A stretch of DNA of 12,155 nucleotides from positions 1 to 12,155 of the forward strand of contig JAFDYM010000004.1 in assembly GCA_018267435.1 (NCBI GenBank), in the 5' to 3' direction. The translations under genes were made by a program, and so were the position numbers. Of the stretch, positions 5,495 through 12,155 are shown in pieces. Each line of letters opens with the position of its first letter. The first letter of the stretch is position 1. The notes below the pieces were generated by a model, which worked only from the letters and a program-made list of their open reading frames with translations, made no database searches and was not told where the DNA came from. This stretch comes from Bacteroidota bacterium (GTDB lineage Bacteria; Bacteroidota; Bacteroidia; Chitinophagales; LD1).

Positions 5495-6364
5495 ATGAAC
5501 CGCAGTGATTTTATTAAGTACACATTAACCACAGCAGGTGCTATGAGTTTAACTACATTGAATACATTGGCCGAGAGCCTTAGCGAACAGGATACTAAAA
5601 TGCCGGTGTTGTTCATTGGCCACGGCTCGCCTATGAACGCTATAGAGGAGAACGAATTTACACGCGGCTGGCAGGCCGTGGCCAAGCAGATACAAAGGCC
5701 GAAAGCCATACTGTTTGTATCGGCGCACTGGCTTACGCGCGGTACCTTTGTTACGGGTATGCAGCACCCCGAAACTATACACGATTTTGGTGGCTTTCCG
5801 CAAGAGCTGTTTGCCGCGCAATATCCTGCACCTGGTAATCCTGAACTGGCTAAAGAAGTAGCGGGTTTGTTTACAACCACTAAAGTGGAGCTGGATGAAA
5901 AGTGGGGGCTTGACCATGGCGCATGGAGCGTAGCTAAACCTATGTACCCCGAGGCTAATATTCCTACTCTACAGTTAAGTATAGATTATTAAAAGCCTGC
6001 AGCCTATCATTACGAGTTGGCAGAAAGCCTTGCTGCACTGCGTAAGAAAGGGGTATTGATAATAGGTAGCGGCAACATGGTACATAACCTACGCTTACCT
6101 AATTTTAGTATGCCGGGCCAAGGCTTTGATTGGGCAATAGAAATGAATGAGGTATTTAAGAAACATATATTGGATGGCAACCACCAACCATTGCTTGATT
6201 ATGAAAAACTAGGCAGTGCAGCTAAGTTGGCTATACCTACGCCAGACCATTATTACCCTATGCTATACACATTAGGTTTACAGCATAAAGACGATAAGGT
6301 AAGCATATTCAACGATAAGGCTACCTATGGGTCATTAACCATGACCTCGGTACGTATAGGCTAA
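5495..6364 (+). pseudogene. Class III extradiol dioxygenase (YgiD/LigB type) interrupted by an in-frame TAA
   Basis: The family contains zinc- or iron-dependent extradiol enzymes such as the E. coli DOPA dioxygenase YgiD. Residues 1-165 read normally from the ATG at 5495: an N-terminal segment MNRSDFIKYTLTTAG resembling a degenerate Tat signal, then FIGHGSPMNA (His43) and VSAHW (His78). Codon 166 (5990-5992) is TAA. The same frame then continues with KPAAYHYELAESL, LIIGSGNMVHNL (His197) and TPDHYYPM (His252), ending at the TAG or TAA-type stop at 6362-6364. The four histidines keep the spacing of the YgiD metal ligands (22, 57, 177, 234). The TAA falls where relatives have a residue between SIDY and KPA, so one substitution explains it. 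The 165-aa product lacks two metal ligands and should be inactive. A base-call error is the main alternative; restarts at TTG 6017 or ATG 6077 would give only a fragment. Confidence 0.85.
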
Positions 6365-6374
6365 AAAAAATAAA

Positions 6375-6398
6375 CCCCTTACACATTCGTGCAAGGGG
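6375..6398. terminator. Terminator between convergent dioxygenase and ferritin-like genes
   Basis: CCCCTT (6375-6380) pairs with AAGGGG (6393-6398). After one mismatch, CAC pairs with GTG around the loop ATTC. On the minus strand it is followed by a T-rich run (complement of 6362-6374), so it best serves the ferritin-like operon; on plus the tail is CTCTTCTATTT. Confidence 0.75.
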
Positions 6399-6425
6399 CT
6401 CTTCTATTTAAAAAAACAGAACAAA

Positions 6426-7220
6426 CTATACTATAAACAAGCTAGCTATAGCCAATACGTCAGTATCGCTAAGTGGCTCGTCGAATGCTTCTGTTACTGC
6501 ACCAGTACCTACTGTAGTAAGTGTGGTTACATTTACACCGCCTTGGGTAGTATTATCCTCGCCAGCATATATTGCAGCTGTTACCGATGGCAATGTGCCG
6601 TAGCTGCTGCCGGTTACCCACCCTTTATCGCCGCGTAGTTTACGTACTTCGGCTGCGTGGCGTGCTTCTACCGAGTGTATCTGCAATGCAGCAGTAAGCA
6701 CATCGTTATTGCTCATTAAGTTGCCTGCTTGGCCTTTATATGCACGCACACCTGTGTCTTCAAATGCTTGCGATAGTGCAAGAAACTGGGCGTACACTAC
6801 AAAAGGGGCAAACTGTCCACTTGCTGTAAAGTCGAAGGTGGGTTTGCTTACAGGGCTACCGCCTAATTGGCTGATAGTATTTTGTAGCAAGGTAACGTGT
6901 GCCGTTTCATGCTTCGATATCTGTTGGAATATTGCCAAATCGCTTCCTGCTATTACGCCCGATGCTACACCCAATTGGTAGTATTCTTTTTCAAGGTACT
7001 CCAATGTAAGTGCAAAGTTTAATGTACCTAGTACATCGTTAGCACCTGCTACGCCTGCCTTGCTTACGCTAGGTATAGCTGCCAATAGCGCAGCTGGTAC
7101 ACTGGCCATTGCAAACTTTTTACCAAGCTCGCTAAATGCGGTAAGCGTTTGGCGCCTACTCATGTTTCCCGTTTCTATGGGGTTAGAGCTTAAGTGCTCC
7201 ATTATATCTTGTAGTTTCAT
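6426..7220 (-). CDS. Ferritin-like (ferritin_2 type) protein with Tat-like signal (264 aa)
   Basis: This is a four-helix ferritin-like protein of the type annotated as Ferritin_2/desiccation-related. The diiron ligand set is complete by pattern: Glu74 (LTLEYLEKEYY), Glu105 and His108 (KHETAH), Glu154 (AFEDTG), Glu185 and His188 (HSVEARHAAE). Before it lies SRRQTL (21-26) followed by a hydrophobic stretch ending AAIPSVSKAG, a good twin-arginine signal preceded by about 19 extra residues. Export to the periplasm is therefore likely. It is the second gene of a pair, starting 12 bp after the stop of a paralogue with the same ligand pattern; both are on the minus strand and end at the shared terminator. 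Plant and fungal relatives are linked to desiccation or stress, but the biochemical role in bacteria is not known. Iron or reactive-oxygen handling is the natural guess. Confidence 0.85.
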   Translation of the reverse strand: MKLQDIMEHLSSNPIETGNMSRRQTLTAFSELGKKFAMASVPAALLAAIPSVSKAGVAGANDVLGTLNFALTLEYLEKEYYQLGVASGVIAGSDLAIFQQISKHETAHVTLLQNTISQLGGSPVSKPTFDFTASGQFAPFVVYAQFLALSQAFEDTGVRAYKGQAGNLMSNNDVLTAALQIHSVEARHAAEVRKLRGDKGWVTGSSYGTLPSVTAAIYAGEDNTTQGGVNVTTLTTVGTGAVTEAFDEPLSDTDVLAIASLFIV

Positions 7221-7232
7221 GGTTTTATAGTT

Positions 7233-7928
7233 TTAGCTGGTTGGTAAATTACTTGCACTTAATGTCGACTTCAAATAGCTTTTAGCTACAGCAAGCACTT
7301 CGCTTGGGGTTTTGGCACTATCTAGTCCTGTACTGGCCGTTACAATGTCATCGCCTGCAAAGCTTGCCGTACCTGGGCTAAGTAGCGAACGTATAGCCGC
7401 AGCGTGGCGTGCTTCTACCGATACTATTTTGCCTGCCAATACAAGGTAGTCTGGTGTTACTATTAGTTTACCAGCACCGTTGTATGCACCTACACCTAAG
7501 TCTTCAAATGCTTTTGCGGTGTTCAGCACACTGCTACGGCTGTTAAAGTCTATGCTGCTAAAATCAACTTCTAAAGCTGGTATAGCTGCACTACCTAATG
7601 CGGCTTTAAAAAACTCGCGATGTGCTACTTCATGTTTTTGAATATCGTTTAGGATATCCCTTTCGGTGGTAGTCATGCTTGAGTATTCGTTTTGTACTAC
7701 TTGTGTATAGAAGGCAGCTTCAAGCTGCTCCAATGCATAAGCGTAGTTTAAAATGCCAGTATCACCACTGCCTAGGTTTATGGCCATAGGGTCGTCGTCA
7801 TCTTTCTTACAGGCTTGTAGTAGCAAGGTGCTACCTACAACTGAAAGTCCGGCATATTTAAGGAAGCTAAGCCTCCCCATTCCTGTTGACTCTACTAGTA
7901 GGCCTTCGGATTTTTTTTGAGTATCCAT
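7233..7928 (-). CDS. Ferritin-like (ferritin_2 type) lipoprotein (231 aa)
   Basis: This is the first gene of the ferritin-like pair. The N-terminus GMGRLSFLKYAGLSVVG looks like a Tat signal in which the first Arg is replaced (Gly18-Arg19), ending in the lipobox LLQAC with Cys40. An acidic/basic spacer KKDDDD follows, typical of Bacteroidota surface or periplasmic lipoproteins. The ferritin-like ligands are Glu67 (ALEQLEAAFY), Glu100 and His103 (KHEVAH), Glu142 (AFEDLG), Glu172 and His175 (SVEARHAA). It is shorter than its neighbour by loss of N-terminal and C-terminal extensions, and the core helices align closely, so the two arose by duplication. They may form a heteromeric complex with one lipid-anchored and one soluble subunit (inference). 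The start is the ATG at 7928-7926; Met17 is an alternative start that would still leave the signal. No clean promoter was seen upstream. Confidence 0.87.
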   Translation of the reverse strand: MDTQKKSEGLLVESTGMGRLSFLKYAGLSVVGSTLLLQACKKDDDDPMAINLGSGDTGILNYAYALEQLEAAFYTQVVQNEYSSMTTTERDILNDIQKHEVAHREFFKAALGSAAIPALEVDFSSIDFNSRSSVLNTAKAFEDLGVGAYNGAGKLIVTPDYLVLAGKIVSVEARHAAAIRSLLSPGTASFAGDDIVTASTGLDSAKTPSEVLAVAKSYLKSTLSASNLPTS

Positions 7929-8201
7929 GCTTAAGGGATTTTGATGGTTTAAAAATAATAGAACGTTTTGGCTAAATCATGATGCCGCATACTCCTTTAA
8001 GCAGTATACTTATACATTGCCTCAAATATTCATGTAATGGGTAAGTGTGAGAACTATTCAGAAAACCTACATGGGCCGAATACAGTATGCAATACCCCTA
8101 TAAAGTACATCATATAATAGAAACACCACTTTCAGCGGCATTTAATGTAGGTTATGCATTATATACGAAACAAGCATGCCAGTGGATCACTCTAAAACAA
8201 A
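7929..8201. other. Gene-free spacer upstream of the ferritin-like operon, with a spaced inverted repeat
   Basis: No open frame of credible quality is present on either strand. I see AACCTACAT (8074-8082) and its exact complement ATGTAGGTT (8145-8153), 62 nt apart. Just inside are GCCGAA (8085-8090) and TT-CAG-CGGC (8131-8139), which can pair with a bulge. There is also a short GTATA-CT-TATAC palindrome at 8004-8015. The stretch must hold the promoter of the ferritin-like operon, but no full TTTG-N19-TAnnTTTG match was found; TATTTTTA on the minus strand near 7952-7960 is the closest -7 candidate. Confidence 0.4.
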
Positions 8202-8231
8202 AAGAGCCGATACTAGTATGTATCGGCTCTT
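8202..8231 (-). terminator. Intrinsic terminator of the PafA-type phosphatase gene
   Basis: AAGAGCCGATAC (8202-8213) and GTATCGGCTCTT (8220-8231) form a perfect 12-bp stem with the loop TAGTAT. On the minus strand it is followed by TTTGTTTT-like sequence, and it lies 25 bp after the phosphatase stop codon. Confidence 0.85.
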
Positions 8232-8256
8232 AATATATTGATGCTAGAACAAGGTT

Positions 8257-9909
8257 TTATTTCTTAAACAAACCCTGTATTACTTTGCCTATGTTGCCGT
8301 TAGGCTCCTGTATATGTAGCATTGCCGCTAGGGTAGGGGCTATATCTGTCATGTATACATCGCTATGGTCTTCGCCAGGTGTTATGCCCCAGCCCATCCA
8401 TACCAATGGTATGTGTGTGTCGTATGAATAGATGGTACCGTGCGTAGTGCCCTTGTAGTGGTCTTCGAACCAACCTGGTTGGTATAGTACATATAAGTCG
8501 CCCGAGCGGTAAGGATATAAGCCTTTGCGTATGTTGGCCTTCATTTCATCTACTATATGCGCCTCGTTTAAGTGCTGTAGGTCTATTACTTGGTTTATGC
8601 CAGCTAGCGGAGCTATAAAGTCTATGCAGGTTTTTACAAGTTCAGCGCGGTTTATGTTCTTATCTGCTATCAACTTATTGTTTAAGTATATCTGCATGTT
8701 GTCGTAGTTCAATAGCCATGGACCTTGTCCGTACTTCGCAGCTAGTTTGGTTTCTAGCTGTTTCATGGTAGTATCCATATCAAACACGCCAGCAGGTATG
8801 CGTATGCTATCGGCTTGTAGATATGCGGGCACGTGTGCGGCACCATGGTCGGCAGTTAAGAATAATAAGTAGTTGCCTTTACCTATGGTATTATCTAAGT
8901 ATGCAAAAAACTGTTCGAACTCTTTGTCAAGGCGCAGGTAGCAATCTTCTACCTCTACACTGTTAGGGCCATACCTATGGCCAATGTAATCGGTAGAGGA
9001 AAGGCTTACTGCCAAGAAGTCGGTGAATTTGCCTTTGCCCAAGTTTTCGTTTGCTATAGCGGCTTTAGCCATTTCTAAAGTTACCGTATTGCCATAAGGC
9101 GTAGCTGGCAATACGCTGTATGATGTCTTTGTCAATTCGCCCACGCGGTGCTCAAATATGGGCTTGCCCTCGTTGCTGAACAGGTCTTCGAAATCTACAT
9201 CATCGGCATGGCTTTCGGTGTATTGAGCCAGTGGCAGTATGGTATTCCAATTCTGCGCTAGCAACTTTGCAGGCAGCTTCTGCTCGTTTACCTTGTTTAC
9301 CCATGCAGGTAGTTGGTTCATATAGTATGAAGATGTAACCCAGTTGCCAGTAGTAACATCGAAAAAGTAAGCCGCATTGGCAGCATGGCCTGCAGGTAGT
9401 ATGGCACCCCTGTCTTTCAAGGCAATACCTATTACCTTGCTGCGCATATTGGTAGCAAGCTTCAACTCATCGGTTATGGTTGAGGCCAACAACCTATGTG
9501 GCGAAACCTTACCTGTTGCTGTGGTAGCACCTACAGTAGTTTTAGTGCTATCGCCCACATTGCTTACGGTTTTACCCTCGTTCAAATCGTACCAGCTATT
9601 GCCTACTATGCCGTGTACTACAGGTACGCTGCCCGTATACACACAGCTATGGCCACAAGCTGTATAGCTAGGCGAGTAGTTGATGTGTGTGTTAGCGCAG
9701 CTATAGCCTTCGCGCGTTAAGCGGTTAAAGCCGCCTTGGCCATACTTTTCGGCGTAGCGATACAGAAAATCCCAACGCATTTGGTCAACTACTACCCCCA
9801 CCACAAGTTTAGGTCGGGCTACTGGTTTACTGGTACTAGTATTGTTTTGGGCTTGTGTGGCTGTGGCAAATAGCAATGAAAATGCTATGATTGACAGGTA
9901 TTTGTTCAT
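8257..9909 (-). CDS. PafA-type alkaline phosphatase (550 aa)
   Basis: The nearest characterised relative is PafA of Elizabethkingia (Chryseobacterium) meningosepticum, a phosphate-irrepressible periplasmic zinc phosphomonoesterase of about the same length. The signal peptide is residues 1-20 (MNKYLSIIAF..., cleaved after TQA). All catalytic residues are present with PafA spacing: Asp42 (VVVDQMRWD), the nucleophile Thr83 (SYTACGHS), Asn104, Lys165 and Arg167 in ALKDRGAILP, Asp307 and His311 (STDYIGHRYGP), Asp354 and His355 (TADHGAAH), and His490 (TTHGTIYSYDTH). The corresponding PafA residues are 38, 79, 100, 162, 164, 305, 309, 352, 353 and 486. The Lys/Arg pair marks a monoesterase rather than an NPP-type diesterase. 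The gene has its own terminator and is divergent from a PhoD-type phosphatase across 149 bp, which suggests a shared role in releasing phosphate from organic esters. Confidence 0.95.
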   Translation of the reverse strand: MNKYLSIIAFSLLFATATQAQNNTSTSKPVARPKLVVGVVVDQMRWDFLYRYAEKYGQGGFNRLTREGYSCANTHINYSPSYTACGHSCVYTGSVPVVHGIVGNSWYDLNEGKTVSNVGDSTKTTVGATTATGKVSPHRLLASTITDELKLATNMRSKVIGIALKDRGAILPAGHAANAAYFFDVTTGNWVTSSYYMNQLPAWVNKVNEQKLPAKLLAQNWNTILPLAQYTESHADDVDFEDLFSNEGKPIFEHRVGELTKTSYSVLPATPYGNTVTLEMAKAAIANENLGKGKFTDFLAVSLSSTDYIGHRYGPNSVEVEDCYLRLDKEFEQFFAYLDNTIGKGNYLLFLTADHGAAHVPAYLQADSIRIPAGVFDMDTTMKQLETKLAAKYGQGPWLLNYDNMQIYLNNKLIADKNINRAELVKTCIDFIAPLAGINQVIDLQHLNEAHIVDEMKANIRKGLYPYRSGDLYVLYQPGWFEDHYKGTTHGTIYSYDTHIPLVWMGWGITPGEDHSDVYMTDIAPTLAAMLHIQEPNGNIGKVIQGLFKK

Positions 9910-10018
9910 GCTTATGGAAATTTTGGCGAAGGTAATTTTTATGTAGCTGAATATATGAGGCTTTTGTTAACTTAACATTACCCCCACCTTTTAGCAAAAA
10001 AAGCCTTCTAATACCTGT

Positions 10019-10032
10019 AATGTAGCTACATT
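10019..10032. promoter_or_regulatory. 14-bp perfect palindrome over the PhoD-gene promoter
   Basis: AATGTAGCTACATT is its own reverse complement. It overlaps by six bases the -7 box TACATTTG (10027-10034) of the gene that starts at 10059, so a bound protein would block that promoter. No Pho-box-like direct repeats were recognised here. Confidence 0.45.
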
Positions 10033-10034
10033 TG
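10027..10034 (+). promoter_or_regulatory. -7 box of the PhoD-type phosphatase gene
   Basis: TACATTTG is an exact match to TAnnTTTG, 24 bp before the ATG at 10059. The expected -33 site has no TTTG, so an activator may be needed. Confidence 0.5.
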
Positions 10035-10058
10035 CGCCCGCTAAACATTTTGCCTTAT

Positions 10059-12155
10059 ATGTTAAGAAATTGCCTTTTGCTGTTATGCCTAGCCCTTGCG
10101 TCCGCTACTAATGCGCAATCTAACCAGCACCGTATTGTTCTAGACCCAACGATGAAACCATTTTATCATGGTGTAGAAAGCGGCGACCCCGCCGAAGACC
10201 GTATGATAATATGGACCCGTGTAACGCCCGATACCGGTATGGTAGGAGATGTTGAAGTGTTTTGGCAAATAGCTACCGATACGAACTTCAACAATATAGT
10301 TAACTACGGCAAAGCCATGGCTTTAGATGCTAACCACTATTGCGTAAAGGTGGATGTGTGTGGTTTACAGCCTTCTACCTACTACTATTATATGTTCCGC
10401 GCCCTTGGCCGAAATTCGATAATGGGCCGCACTAAAACAGCGCCTGCCGCTAATTCAGATGTAGATAGTCTAAGGTTTGGTGTGGTAAGCTGCGCCAGTT
10501 GGGAACACGGCTATTTCAATGCCTATCAAAGTTTGGTAAACAGGAATAACGTAGATGCTATTATACACTTGGGCGACTATATATACGAGTACGCTACGGG
10601 CGACTTTGCCGACAACAGCGTGCAAGGCCGTACCTACGAACCGCCTACCGAGGCTGTAACTGAAGTAGGTTATGAGTTGAGGTATTCGCAGTATAAGTTG
10701 GATAAACAGTTGCAGCGCTTGCACCAGTTGTACCCATTCATTACCGTATGGGATGACCACGAAACGGCCAACGATGCATGGAAAGGCGGTGCTGAAAACC
10801 ATACCCCAGGTACTGAAGGTAGTTATGCTGATAGAAAGTTCAATTCCACCCATACCTATTTTAAATGGATGCCTATCCGCAAGCCTGATCCTCTTGATAC
10901 GATACGTATATTCCGCAAGCTTCGCTATGGCAAGCTTATGGATTTGATAATGCTTGATACCCGACTTTACGATAGGGATGAACAGGATATTAATGCTACC
11001 GATGACCCTAACCACCACTTAATGGGCCCTGTAGAATTGGCATGGTTTACCTCGCAGCTTAGCGATACAAGTACTAGATGGAAGGTAATAGGCAACCAAG
11101 TAATGTTTGCCCCATTGCAAGTATTTGGCCAGCCTGTAAATGCCGACCAGTGGGATGGTTATAACTACGAGCGTACTTTGATACAGAACCACATCATGAA
11201 CAATAACATAAAAGATGTGGTAATGCTTACTGGCGACATACATACTAGCTGGTGCAACGATGTGCCAGGGCCTAACTATAATAGCAATACAGGCGCTGGT
11301 AGTGTGTGTGTAGAGTTTGTGGGAAGCAGCGTTACTTCGCTTAATTTCCCTATACCTGTAGGTGCTGGTGTTATTAAGAGCCTGAACCCACACATGAAAT
11401 ATGTAAACCTTGACGAGAAAGGTTACTACATATTGGATGTAAAGAAAACCAAAACCCAAGCTGACTATACCTATTTAAGTACAGTAAAAACATTGGGTGC
11501 TACCGATGTAACAGGCCCTTCGTACTTTGTAAACGATAACGAGCGCTTTTTGCGCCAAGGCACTGCCATTACCAATGCACCAGTTATTGGCGCACCGCTG
11601 CCTCCACTAGCAAGTAAGCAAGGTCTTACGTTCAGTACTATCGATGATCATTATGTAACCATAAACGAGAATACGCAAGTTTCTATACCTGTAATACCTA
11701 GTATGCAAATGTGTCCGCAAGTATCATTAAGCTTGCTTAGCCCGGCACAGCACGGCGGTACAGTGTCGTTAAACGGTATGGATGTAACTTACGTGCCTAC
11801 TACCAACTATGGTGGTACCGATACTGTTGTGTACTTGGTATGTACTAATGAGCCTAACCCTGTTTGCGATACAGTTACCTTGTACATTACTGTAAATGCA
11901 GTGCGCGATATTGATACACTTACTGTAAGCATAGGCACCGATACTACGGTACAGATATGTGTTAGCTACGATGACCTGGTATATGCTGCTGGCGCATCTA
12001 CCTATAGCTTGCCGCACCATGGTACTATCAGCGCGGTTAATGATACCTGTTTTAATTATACGCCTAATAACACATACAGAGGTATAGAATGGATAACTGT
12101 AAGCAGCTGCGATACTGCTGGTAACTGCGATACTGTAGTGGTGAAAATTAAGATA
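10059..12155 (+). CDS. PhoD-type alkaline phosphatase with C-terminal Ig-like repeats, cut by the right edge (699 aa seen)
   Basis: Open from ATG 10059 to the window end with no stop. The signal peptide is residues 1-19 (MLRNCLLLLCLALASATNA, then Gln20). The N-terminal PhoD domain contains YHGVESGDP (36-44), followed by a fibronectin-like strand region. The catalytic core has Cys145 (VVSCAS), which bridges metal in B. subtilis PhoD, then HLGDYIYEY (170-178, Asp173), TVWDDHETAND (229-239), MLDTR and LTGDIHTSW (Asp393, His395). PhoD enzymes are Ca/Fe-dependent phosphodiesterase/monoesterases acting outside the cytoplasm. After about residue 500 the protein continues with Cys-containing repeats: one at about 524-610 (GTVSLNGMDVTYVPTTNYGG) and another at about 615-699 with the same Y-x-P-N-x-x-Y-x-G pattern, resembling cadherin/Big_9-like Ig domains. 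Such tails in Bacteroidota often precede a type IX secretion sorting domain, which would lie beyond the window. It is divergent from the PafA-type gene. Confidence 0.93.
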   Translation, partial: MLRNCLLLLCLALASATNAQSNQHRIVLDPTMKPFYHGVESGDPAEDRMIIWTRVTPDTGMVGDVEVFWQIATDTNFNNIVNYGKAMALDANHYCVKVDVCGLQPSTYYYYMFRALGRNSIMGRTKTAPAANSDVDSLRFGVVSCASWEHGYFNAYQSLVNRNNVDAIIHLGDYIYEYATGDFADNSVQGRTYEPPTEAVTEVGYELRYSQYKLDKQLQRLHQLYPFITVWDDHETANDAWKGGAENHTPGTEGSYADRKFNSTHTYFKWMPIRKPDPLDTIRIFRKLRYGKLMDLIMLDTRLYDRDEQDINATDDPNHHLMGPVELAWFTSQLSDTSTRWKVIGNQVMFAPLQVFGQPVNADQWDGYNYERTLIQNHIMNNNIKDVVMLTGDIHTSWCNDVPGPNYNSNTGAGSVCVEFVGSSVTSLNFPIPVGAGVIKSLNPHMKYVNLDEKGYYILDVKKTKTQADYTYLSTVKTLGATDVTGPSYFVNDNERFLRQGTAITNAPVIGAPLPPLASKQGLTFSTIDDHYVTINENTQVSIPVIPSMQMCPQVSLSLLSPAQHGGTVSLNGMDVTYVPTTNYGGTDTVVYLVCTNEPNPVCDTVTLYITVNAVRDIDTLTVSIGTDTTVQICVSYDDLVYAAGASTYSLPHHGTISAVNDTCFNYTPNNTYRGIEWITVSSCDTAGNCDTVVVKIKI

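Noticed and set aside
5425..5917. Minus-strand open frames over the dioxygenase
   Set aside because: They are antisense to conserved dioxygenase motifs and show no recognisable protein features.
5990..5992. Selenocysteine, pyrrolysine or reassigned stop at the dioxygenase TAA
   Set aside because: Those systems use TGA or TAG; TAA terminates several other genes in the window, such as yceI, and no recoding structure was evident.
10470..12020. Three minus-strand open frames (10470-11018, 11019-11459, 11769-12020)
   Set aside because: They lie wholly within the PhoD-type gene, lack family motifs and have low-complexity composition expected of antisense frames.
1..12155. CRISPR array, tRNA, rRNA, prophage or transposase gene
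   Set aside because: No regularly spaced repeats, cloverleaf or rRNA-like stretches, and no integrase or transposase motifs were seen on either strand.

Overview
The window looks like chromosomal DNA of a Bacteroidota bacterium, most likely of the Chitinophagales/Sphingobacteriales type; the genus cannot be told from sequence alone. The reasons are the gene content (PafA-type phosphatase, YceI plus HxlR plus FrnE-like proteins, paired lipoprotein/Tat-like ferritin_2 proteins, PhoD with Ig-like repeats), several promoters of the Bacteroidota form TTTG-N19/20-TAnnTTTG, mostly weak Shine-Dalgarno sequences, and lipoboxes followed by CKKDDDD. No rRNA, tRNA, CRISPR array or complete mobile element is visible. 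The genes use the standard code.

Layout. 1-597 (minus) is the N-terminal part of murB, running off the left edge. Upstream of it lie two similar 10-bp-stem hairpins in opposite orientation (REP-like doublet), then a minus-strand 250-aa helical protein of unknown function with a lysine tail (698-1450). Divergent from it is an integral-membrane fatty acid desaturase (1585-2685, plus). A decayed intergenic stretch and a 21-bp perfect hairpin terminator separate it from a convergent HxlR-family regulator (2956-3369, minus).

The HxlR gene is divergent from a run of plus-strand genes that look redox-related: an exported YceI protein (3491-4060), an unusually exported FrnE/DsbA-type thiol oxidoreductase (4076-4915), a lipoprotein monoheme cytochrome c (4985-5320) and a class III extradiol dioxygenase (YgiD/LigB type, 5495-6364) interrupted by one in-frame TAA. 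The divergent promoter region contains two perfect inverted repeats that are good candidates for HxlR operators. By analogy with the HxlR regulators YodB and CatR of Bacillus, which control quinone/catechol detoxification, this may be a quinone or thiol-stress locus; that is inference.

The right half holds a two-gene operon of ferritin-like proteins (6426-7928, minus) with complete diiron ligand sets, a 273-bp gene-free stretch before the next terminator, and two unrelated alkaline phosphatases transcribed divergently from a 149-bp spacer: a PafA-type enzyme (8257-9909, minus) with every catalytic residue in place, and a PhoD-type enzyme (10059 to beyond the right edge, plus) with at least two C-terminal Ig-like repeats. 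A 14-bp perfect palindrome covers the -7 box of the PhoD gene. The most useful follow-ups are the interrupted dioxygenase, the REP-like doublet, and the HxlR-centred locus.
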